This document shows, piece after piece, positions 57,797 through 64,000 of a stretch of DNA of 64,000 bases. The first letter of the stretch is position 1. The number at the start of each line of letters is the position of its first letter. The translations under genes were made by a program, and so were the position numbers. Source of the DNA: Thiotrichales bacterium 19S9-11 (GTDB lineage: Bacteria > Pseudomonadota > Gammaproteobacteria > Francisellales > Francisellaceae); assembly GCA_021713395.1 (NCBI GenBank), contig JAKJJT010000001.1, positions 248,001 through 312,000 on the forward strand, read 5' to 3'. The notes under the pieces were generated by a model. It ran no database searches. It was not told the DNA's origin and saw only the letters and a list, made by a program, of their open reading frames with translations.

Positions 57797-58678
57797 TTGA
57801 TTGTGATTAGAAAAGCAGTATTTCCTGTTGCTGGATTAGGTACAAGGTTTTTGCCAGCAACAAAAGCACTACCAAAAGAGATGTTAACCGTTGTTGATAA
57901 GCCACTCATTGAGTATGCCGTCAGAGAAGCTATTGAAGCAGGTATTAAAGAGCTTATCTTTGTTACCTCTATTTATAAGCGATCGATTGAAGATTATTTT
58001 GATAAAAACTTTGAATTAGAAACAAAACTTAAAGAGGCTGAGAAGTTTGAATTTCTAAAAAAAGTACAATCAATGTTACCAGATGATGTCTCGTGTGCAT
58101 ATATCAGGCAAACAGAGGCATTAGGACTTGGTCATGCGGTTAACTGTGCCCGCTCTTTAATTGGTAACGAACCTTTTGCAGTTTTGTTAGCTGATGACTT
58201 AATTGAGTCAAAAAAAGTTGGTTGTCTTAAAGAAATGGTTAAGGCATATGAGGATAATCAATGTGGTATCATAGCCGTACAACCAATAAAGCCAGAAGAG
58301 ACTTTAAGCTATGGTATGGTCTCATTAAAAGAAGATAATATCTCAATTGCCCACTTAGTTGAGAAACCAAAGCCTGAAGATGCTCCAAGTGATTTAGGTA
58401 TTGTTGGGCGTTATATTTTACCCAGTGAGATTTTTCAATATTTAAAAAATCAACACCAAGGGAAAGGTGGTGAAATTCAACTAACAGATGCGATTGATAA
58501 ACTTTCAAATGATCAACGGGTGATTGCACATAAATTTAGTGGTAGGCGTTATGACTGTGGTGATAAACTAGGTTTTTTAATTGCGAATTTTGAGTATACC
58601 AGAAAGCATCCTAGTTTCGGTAAGAAGTTTGAAGACTATGTGCGCAAAGTATTGTTAAATGAAGTAGAAGTTGATTAA
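57797..58678 (+). CDS. galU: UTP-glucose-1-phosphate uridylyltransferase GalU
   Basis: GalU makes UDP-glucose for LPS, exopolysaccharide and osmoprotectant pathways. The 293-residue nucleotidyltransferase has the nucleotide loop [41 protein letters not shown], and [10 protein letters not shown]. The probable start is TTG at 57797 with AAGAAGG six bases before; a GTG at 57803 is possible. It lies in a close series lapA-like, galU, tsaD. The length is normal. Confidence 0.95.
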   Translation: MIVIRKAVFPVAGLGTRFLPATKALPKEMLTVVDKPLIEYAVREAIEAGIKELIFVTSIYKRSIEDYFDKNFELETKLKEAEKFEFLKKVQSMLPDDVSCAYIRQTEALGLGHAVNCARSLIGNEPFAVLLADDLIESKKVGCLKEMVKAYEDNQCGIIAVQPIKPEETLSYGMVSLKEDNISIAHLVEKPKPEDAPSDLGIVGRYILPSEIFQYLKNQHQGKGGEIQLTDAIDKLSNDQRVIAHKFSGRRYDCGDKLGFLIANFEYTRKHPSFGKKFEDYVRKVLLNEVEVD

Positions 58679-58682
58679 ATTT

Positions 58683-59690
58683 ATGATTATTTTAGCAATT
58701 GAAACTTCGTGTGATGAGACTGGCTTAGCTTTATTTGATGTAAAAAAAGATCAATTAATTGATCATGTTGTCTACACACAAGCTCAAATGCATAGTGAGT
58801 ATGGTGGTGTTGTGCCTGAGCTAGCATCAAGAGACCATATTCGTAAACTTTTACCATTACTAAAAACGCTATTAAGACAAAATAAATTAACAACAGATCA
58901 ACTAAATGTGGTTGCTTATACAAAAGGCCCAGGCTTAATTGGTGCACTTATGGTTGGTGCAAGTTTTGCTAAAGCATTAGCCTATGCGCTTAAAATCCCA
59001 GCAGTTGGCATTCATCATTTAGAAGGGCATTTAATGGCTGCTCAATTAGAAGATAACAAACCAGAATACCCTTTTGTTTCCTTATTGGTCTCAGGTGGAC
59101 ATACTCAACTAATAGCGGTTAAAAGCTTTTCAGATTATCAACTGCTGGGTGAATCAATTGATGATGCAGCAGGAGAAGCATTTGATAAAACAGCTAAGCT
59201 ACTAGGGCTTCCTTATCCAGGTGGTGCGTTATTAGCAAAACTTGCTGAAAAAGGAGAAAAGGGTGTTTTTCATTTGCCAAGACCAATGACAGACCGTCCT
59301 GGGCTTGACTTTAGTTTTAGTGGTTTAAAAACGGCTGTGTTAAATTTGTGGAATAAGTCAGATAAAAAAGAGCAAACAAAAGCAAATATTGCTTATGCTT
59401 TTGAAGAAGCAGTTGTTGATACATTAAGAATAAAAGCAAAGCGAGCACTTGAACACACGGGGTTTGACAGACTGGTTGTTGCCGGAGGGGTTGGTGCTAA
59501 CATACGTCTTAGAGACGGGTTAAATCAAATGGCAGAGAAAAATCGATATCAAGTATTTTATCCAAAAGTAGAGTACTGTACGGATAATGGTGCAATGATT
59601 GCAGCTGCAGCTGCTAATCATATAAAAGCAAACCAATTAGACGATGGATTTTCAATTGATGTTAAACCTAGGTGGCCCTTGGCAACCTAA
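58683..59690 (+). CDS. tsaD: tRNA threonylcarbamoyltransferase TsaD
   Basis: TsaD transfers the threonylcarbamoyl group to A37 of ANN-decoding tRNAs with TsaB and TsaE. The protein starting [14 protein letters not shown] (335 residues) fits E. coli TsaD (337). Motifs are [24 protein letters not shown], the metal-binding [41 protein letters not shown] and [12 protein letters not shown]. The ATG at 58683 is chosen over an in-frame TTG at 58671, which overlaps galU. It follows galU after only 4 bases. Confidence 0.95.
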   Translation: MIILAIETSCDETGLALFDVKKDQLIDHVVYTQAQMHSEYGGVVPELASRDHIRKLLPLLKTLLRQNKLTTDQLNVVAYTKGPGLIGALMVGASFAKALAYALKIPAVGIHHLEGHLMAAQLEDNKPEYPFVSLLVSGGHTQLIAVKSFSDYQLLGESIDDAAGEAFDKTAKLLGLPYPGGALLAKLAEKGEKGVFHLPRPMTDRPGLDFSFSGLKTAVLNLWNKSDKKEQTKANIAYAFEEAVVDTLRIKAKRALEHTGFDRLVVAGGVGANIRLRDGLNQMAEKNRYQVFYPKVEYCTDNGAMIAAAAANHIKANQLDDGFSIDVKPRWPLAT

Positions 59691-59996
59691 GATATAGTAA
59701 TTTTATTTTACTTTTTCCTTGCAATTAAAAAAATGATCACTTATGATAAGTCTCAATTTTTAAAGAAGGTTCTTAAGATTATGAAGCAATTACACGTTAT
59801 AGCAGCTCGATTAGACGCTGATTCTAGTGAAGCGTTGTATTGTTTTGTATTATCAACTCCAATGCGGCCAGTTATCACACCTTAGCAAATAAGCTAATAC
59901 GATCGGTGTATCTAAAATTTTGCTGCTATTTAAATATTTTTATAAAATAACTATTTATGAAGGTGTTTTTACACCTTAAATTTGGAGTTTAATGAT
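59691..59996 (+). promoter_or_regulatory. Leader of the YheS gene with mutually exclusive hairpins
   Basis: These 306 bases lie between tsaD and the YheS-type gene. They contain a 34-codon open frame (59781-59885, separate entry) and short complementary elements: TTAGC/GCTAA around 59882-59897 flanked by ACACC (59877-59881) and GGTGT (59904-59908); and AAGGTGT-TTTT-ACACCTT (59960-59977), a hairpin just before the ribosome binding site at 59984. ACACCTT at 59877 can also pair with AAGGTGT at 59960, so alternative folds exist. This resembles leader control, not demonstrated. Confidence 0.4.
59781..59885 (+). CDS. Possible 34-codon leader peptide upstream of the YheS gene
   Basis: The frame reads MKQLHVIAARLDADSSEALY then CFVLSTPMRPVITP and TAG. 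An AAGAAGG sequence lies upstream but about 13 bases from the ATG, which is long. The stop lies inside the first hairpin of the leader, as in attenuators and stalling-peptide systems. It could equally be a chance frame or a gene remnant. I recognise no family. Confidence 0.3.
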   Translation: MKQLHVIAARLDADSSEALYCFVLSTPMRPVITP

Positions 59997-61565
59997 ATGT
60001 TAACATTAAGAAATGTCAGTTTAGCTCATGGTGCTAACTTACTTGCAGAGAATATCAATTTTTCAATCTACAACAAACAAATTATAGGTCTTTGCGGGCA
60101 TAATGGTTGTGGTAAGTCGACACTATTAAAAGCGATTGAAAATCAAAATGATGCTTATGATGGCCACATTGAATTAAAAGGTGGTACTTTAGTTCAGTCA
60201 CTAGCACAAGAAGTATCTCAGTCAGATGATCAGGCACTTCATTATGTGATTTCAGGACATCAGAAATTATATGAAATTTATCAAAAACTTCATTATGCAG
60301 AAACAATCAATGATTATGATTTGATGATGAAATGTCATAATCAGTTAGCTGAATGTGATGGCTATAGTGCTGAATCAAAAGCTGCCAAAATGCTTAAAGG
60401 TTTAGGCTTTAGTGATGAGGGGATGCGTCAAGCATTTAACTCATTTTCAGGTGGTTGGCAGGTTAGGTTGAATTTAGCAAAAGCTTTATTTACACCAAGT
60501 GATTTATTATTACTTGATGAGCCAACAAATCACTTGGATATGGAAGCAATTATTTGGTTAGAAAGTTATCTTAAGCACTATCAAGGTGCGGTAATGATTG
60601 TATCGCATGACAGAGATTTTCTAGATCAGGTTGTCACTCATATCGCTTATATAGAAAACAAGAATTTTAAACTATATAAGGGTAACTATTCAACGTTTGA
60701 ATTTGAAAGAGCACAATCAATTGCATTAAATAATGCAACTTATAGAAAGCAGCAAGTACAAATTGCACACATGCAATCTTACGTTGATCGTTTTCGCTAT
60801 AAAGCATCTAAAGCAAAGCAAGCGCAAAGTCGCCTAAAAGCAATTGAAAGAATGGATCAGGTAAAATTTATTTATGAATCTTCTCCGTTTCGCTTTCAAT
60901 TTAAAGAAGCGGATAGAATGCCTAATCCAATGGTAACTGTTGATAAAGTAAAACTTGGCTATGATGATAATGTTATTTTAGATAAGCTTAAGTTTAGTAT
61001 TCGTTCAGGTGAGCGTATTGGACTTTTAGGTATTAATGGTGCAGGGAAGTCAACATTGATTAAAAGTATTTGTGGAGAGTTAAAGCCAGTCAGTGGTCAA
61101 ATTGAGATCTTTTCTGGTACTAAAATTGGTTACTTTGCACAACATCAGTTAGATGCGTTAGATGTTACGGTTAATGCTTTAACACTATTAAGACGTATTG
61201 CACCGTCATCTTCTGAGCGAGAGTTAATTACCTATTTAGGAGGTTTTGGTTTTAGCCGTGATGATTCAAGTAGAGTTTTAGATGGTTTTTCTGGTGGTGA
61301 AAAAGCAAGACTTGCATTAGCTTTAATTATTTGGCAAAAACCAAATTTATTATTGTTAGATGAGCCAACAAATCATTTGGATATGACAATGAGACAAGCA
61401 TTAACAGAAGCGTTACAAAACTTCAAAGGTGCATTGATTTTAGTTTCTCATGATCGTTACTTACTAAAAACATTAGTTGATGAGCTATATTTAATTAAAG
61501 ATGGCCAGTTGGCGATGTTTAATGGTGGATTAGAAGACTATCAGTCGATTTGGAAAAGTCATTAA
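59997..61565 (+). CDS. yheS: ABC-F ATPase, YheS-type
   Basis: The 522-residue protein has two ABC domains and no membrane segments: Walker A GHNGCGKSTLLKAI and GINGAGKSTLIKSI, signatures NSFSGGWQVRLNLAKAL and DGFSGGEKARLALAL, and Walker B LLLDEPTNHLDMEAIIWLE and LLLDEPTNHLDMTMRQAL. ARM region MQSYVDRFRYKASKAKQAQSRLKAIERM matches E. coli YheS closely, but the charged C-terminal extension of E. coli YheS (637 residues) is absent. ABC-F proteins act on ribosomes. ATG at 59997 with GGAG nine bases upstream is preferred over an in-frame TTG at 59982. Confidence 0.88.
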   Translation: MLTLRNVSLAHGANLLAENINFSIYNKQIIGLCGHNGCGKSTLLKAIENQNDAYDGHIELKGGTLVQSLAQEVSQSDDQALHYVISGHQKLYEIYQKLHYAETINDYDLMMKCHNQLAECDGYSAESKAAKMLKGLGFSDEGMRQAFNSFSGGWQVRLNLAKALFTPSDLLLLDEPTNHLDMEAIIWLESYLKHYQGAVMIVSHDRDFLDQVVTHIAYIENKNFKLYKGNYSTFEFERAQSIALNNATYRKQQVQIAHMQSYVDRFRYKASKAKQAQSRLKAIERMDQVKFIYESSPFRFQFKEADRMPNPMVTVDKVKLGYDDNVILDKLKFSIRSGERIGLLGINGAGKSTLIKSICGELKPVSGQIEIFSGTKIGYFAQHQLDALDVTVNALTLLRRIAPSSSERELITYLGGFGFSRDDSSRVLDGFSGGEKARLALALIIWQKPNLLLLDEPTNHLDMTMRQALTEALQNFKGALILVSHDRYLLKTLVDELYLIKDGQLAMFNGGLEDYQSIWKSH

Positions 61566-61616
61566 AAATCATGATGTTAAGAATAAAAGAATAAACAATT
61601 TAAAGGTATTAAAAAA

Positions 61617-62858
61617 ATGAAAAATAATCAAGCGTCATCTGGGTATATTATCTTTATCCTAATGGTGACAATCGCAATTGACGTGATGGGCTTAGGGTTA
61701 ATATTTCCGATTATCCCAGAGTTAGTACTTGATAGACATAATGAGCTATTTTTATTAAGTAATACTTCAATGGAAGTACGTTACTTCTACTATGGTATTA
61801 TTATGGCAGTATGGCCATTGGGTATGTTTTTAGGGAGTTCAATTTTAGGCAGATTATCAGATATCTATGGGCGAAAGCTTCTATTAATTATTGCATTAGC
61901 AGGTATTGCCGTTAGTTACTTTTTATCAGTATTGGCAATTTTACAGATGAGCTTAAGCTTATTTATTTTAAGTCGTTTTGCTGTTGGTTTGTTTGGTGGT
62001 TGTTTTGGATTAGCTCAGGCAACCATTGTTGATGTTTCACCAAGAGAAAAAATCACACGTAATCTAAGCTTTGTAACCCTTGCTGCATCGATTGGTTTTA
62101 TCATTGGTCCAGGCTTAACAACCCTCATTGGTCAGATTTATCAAGGTGATGGCACCATGCAAGCGTTATTGCCTTGTTTAGCCGGTGGCATATTAACGAT
62201 TATTAATTTAATTAGTGTTTGTATCTTTTTAAAAGAAACACGTCAAGTTGATCCATCTGAGAGAAAGCTACCAAATGTGATTGATATGTTTTTTAGCTTT
62301 CGGGTTATGTTTATTGACCGCCGTGTTGTTGTATTAGCGATATCATTTTTATTGATGCAGGCAGCTTGGGGCTTTTATGTGCAAAATTTTCCATTGATGT
62401 TATCAGCAGAATTTAATCTTAATCAGGCGCAAATTGGCTTATCATTTGTCTGTGCTGCATTAGGCTATTTTGTTGCAATATTAGGGATATTACCAATTCT
62501 AGAAAAGCGATTTTCAGTGAAAGGTTTAGTGATTGTTAATGGCATGCTATTAACAATTATTTTAGGCTTAAGTGCGCTATATCCTTCAGTTCTTATGGAG
62601 TATATTGCTTTTGTTTTAGCCTCAGTATTTGAATTATTATTTTACTCTGCAATCTTAGCGTGGTTTTCATCTAAAGTTGAAGATCATGAGCAAGGTCAAA
62701 TTATGGGAGGTACTGTCTCTGTCTTTGGTATTGCTTGGGCAGTTAATGCAATTTTATTAGGGCCATTGGCATCACTGGGTGTATTTTTACCGATTTATAT
62801 TGCAATGGTTTTATTTTTAGTTGCAGGGCTTATTGTTATTAAGGTTAAGCATCACTAA
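61617..62858 (+). CDS. MFS transporter (drug/solute efflux type)
   Basis: The 413-residue protein has about 12 membrane segments and the MFS motif A between segments 2 and 3 (LGRLSDIYGRKLLLI), plus an N-terminal IAIDVMGLGLIFPIIPELV that resembles TetA/multidrug efflux carriers of the DHA1 class. A second half repeat begins near residue 225. The substrate cannot be named. It lies 51 bases after the YheS-type gene, and a hairpin with a T-run follows it. Confidence 0.88.
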   Translation: MKNNQASSGYIIFILMVTIAIDVMGLGLIFPIIPELVLDRHNELFLLSNTSMEVRYFYYGIIMAVWPLGMFLGSSILGRLSDIYGRKLLLIIALAGIAVSYFLSVLAILQMSLSLFILSRFAVGLFGGCFGLAQATIVDVSPREKITRNLSFVTLAASIGFIIGPGLTTLIGQIYQGDGTMQALLPCLAGGILTIINLISVCIFLKETRQVDPSERKLPNVIDMFFSFRVMFIDRRVVVLAISFLLMQAAWGFYVQNFPLMLSAEFNLNQAQIGLSFVCAALGYFVAILGILPILEKRFSVKGLVIVNGMLLTIILGLSALYPSVLMEYIAFVLASVFELLFYSAILAWFSSKVEDHEQGQIMGGTVSVFGIAWAVNAILLGPLASLGVFLPIYIAMVLFLVAGLIVIKVKHH

Positions 62859-62883
62859 AGCCTAAGAACTTGTGCTTTAGCCT

Positions 62884-62903
62884 AAAACAGTTATACTGTT
62901 TTT
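62884..62903 (+). terminator. Terminator after the MFS gene
   Basis: AAAACAGT (62884-62891), loop TAT, and ACTGTTTT (62895-62902) form an eight-base stem ending in a five-T run (62899-62903). It separates the MFS gene from der. Confidence 0.65.
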
Positions 62904-62927
62904 CAATTTAATTGTTGAGATAGAACT

Positions 62928-64000
62928 ATGAGTAAAGTAATCGCGTTAGTCGGGCGCCCAAATGTCGGCAAGTCGACGCTCTTTAATGCGTTAACTAAGT
63001 CTCGAGATGCGCTAGTTTATGATATGCCGGGAGTGACAAGAGACCGTCAATATGGTCAAGTCACCTTTCAAGAACAAACCTTCATTGTAATTGATACAGG
63101 TGGGCTTTTCTATGGTGATGAAGGGATTGATGAGCCGATGGCAGAACAGGCATTATTAGCCGTTGAAGAAGCAGATATTGTCTACTTCTTAGTCGATGGT
63201 AGAAGTGGCCTTAATGCCAGTGATCAAGCAATTGCAGATCTACTACGAGCTAAAAATAAATCTATTTATTTGGTTGTTAACAAAATTGATGGTTTGGAAG
63301 AAACATCAGCGATTGCAGATTTTTATACTTTAGGATTTCCTGAAATAAAAGCAATTGCAGCAAGCCATAGACGTGGTGTAACACAATTACTTGAAGATAC
63401 CCTAAGTCCTTATATTGAGCCTCAGGCATTACATGATGAAAACTGGTTAAGTGAAAAGACCAAAGGGATTCGTTTTGCTTTAATAGGTAGACCCAATGTG
63501 GGGAAATCAACACTAACGAATCGTATGTTAGGTGAAGATCGTGTGGTTGTCTATGATATGCCTGGAACAACAAGAGATAGTATTTATATTCCTTTTTCTC
63601 GTTATGATCAGGATTATACGGTTATTGATACTGCAGGCTTACGCCGAAAGGGTAGAGTTAAGCAAACACTCGAGAAATTCTCAGTTGTCAAAACCTTACA
63701 AGCAATTAAAGATGCTCATGTTGCAGTGATTGTTGTTGATGCTAAAGAAGGTTTAACGGATCAAGACTTACATATGGTTGGTTTTGCCGTTTATTCAGGT
63801 AGAGCGATTGTTATTGCAGTTAATAAATGGGATGGTTTAACGGATAAAAAGCGCTTAGATGTTAGAGAGGCAATTAAACGTAAGCTTGATTTTGTCAGTG
63901 AATATGCTGACATTCATTTTATTTCAGCACTTCATGGTACTAATGTCGGTCATTTATTTGAATCAATTTATAGCGCCTATGAAAGTGCATTTAAAGAGAT
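62928..64000 (+). CDS. der: GTPase Der (EngA), 3' end outside window
   Basis: Der is a double-GTPase needed for 50S subunit maturation. The frame from ATG at 62928 stays open to the window end (357 codons visible; the family is about 450-490). First G domain: G1 VGRPNVGKSTLFNAL, G3 DTGGLFYGDEG, G4 NKIDG. Second: IGRPNVGKSTLTNRMLG, DTAGLRRKGRV, NKWDGL. The KH-like C-terminal domain begins but is cut off by the window edge. The frame runs unbroken through both G domains. Confidence 0.96.
   Translation, partial: MSKVIALVGRPNVGKSTLFNALTKSRDALVYDMPGVTRDRQYGQVTFQEQTFIVIDTGGLFYGDEGIDEPMAEQALLAVEEADIVYFLVDGRSGLNASDQAIADLLRAKNKSIYLVVNKIDGLEETSAIADFYTLGFPEIKAIAASHRRGVTQLLEDTLSPYIEPQALHDENWLSEKTKGIRFALIGRPNVGKSTLTNRMLGEDRVVVYDMPGTTRDSIYIPFSRYDQDYTVIDTAGLRRKGRVKQTLEKFSVVKTLQAIKDAHVAVIVVDAKEGLTDQDLHMVGFAVYSGRAIVIAVNKWDGLTDKKRLDVREAIKRKLDFVSEYADIHFISALHGTNVGHLFESIYSAYESAFKE

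Overview
The window is a contiguous piece of an AT-rich gammaproteobacterial chromosome. Its core genes are of gammaproteobacterial type. The order tRNA-Tyr, tRNA-Gly, tRNA-Thr, tuf, tRNA-Trp, secE, nusG, rplK, rplA, rplJ, rplL, rpoB, rpoC is the classical gammaproteobacterial one. Three traits together suggest a relative of Francisella (Francisellaceae/Fastidiosibacteraceae): a tmRNA tag ending in VAKAA, PdxS/PdxT-type vitamin B6 synthesis, and a catalase-peroxidase with a signal peptide. This placement is an inference; no 16S gene is present.

Layout. 1-2.4 kb: end of infB, rbfA and a stand-alone beta-ketoacyl synthase. 2.5-3.4 kb: a ParD-like/RelE-like toxin-antitoxin pair and an AhpD-like protein. 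3.5-5.0 kb: pdxS-pdxT. 5-8 kb (minus strand): ftsK-lolA. 8-15 kb: metabolism and stress genes (aldehyde dehydrogenase, exported MsrA, thioesterase, exported KatG, NhaA, ZntB-like transporter). 15.5-17.5 kb: a large MscS-type channel. 17.6-21.7 kb: a signalling set of a PAS protein, a PAS histidine kinase and a REC-GGDEF-EAL response regulator. 22 kb: ssrA (tmRNA) and wrbA. 23-28 kb: yihY, an FMN-binding glutamate-synthase-like protein and fadD. 28.2-29.6 kb: a protein of unknown function with hydrophobic segments.

29.7-32 kb: ftsY and deoB. 32-33.8 kb: a small accessory island on the minus strand (XRE regulator, ankyrin-repeat protein, short unknown protein). 33.9-43.7 kb: ettA, a DUF3261 lipoprotein, a fatty-acid-hydroxylase-type membrane enzyme, phoB-phoR (PhoR without membrane anchor), carA followed by a KfrA-like gene instead of carB, relA, and a DUF4124 protein. 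43.7-57.5 kb: the tRNA/tuf/secE/ribosomal protein/RNA polymerase block, with an L10-type leader, a hairpin upstream of rplK, an rplL-rpoB attenuator-like hairpin and a strong terminator after rpoC. 57.5-64 kb: lapA-like gene, galU, tsaD, a YheS-type ABC-F gene with an unusual leader, an MFS transporter and the first part of der.

Most of the window is housekeeping. The least ordinary parts are the XRE/ankyrin island with its paired palindromes, the unknown protein at 28.2 kb, the anchorless PhoR, the carA/kfrA-like pairing, the YheS leader with a 34-codon open frame, and the c-di-GMP signalling set. I saw no insertion sequence, prophage or CRISPR array.
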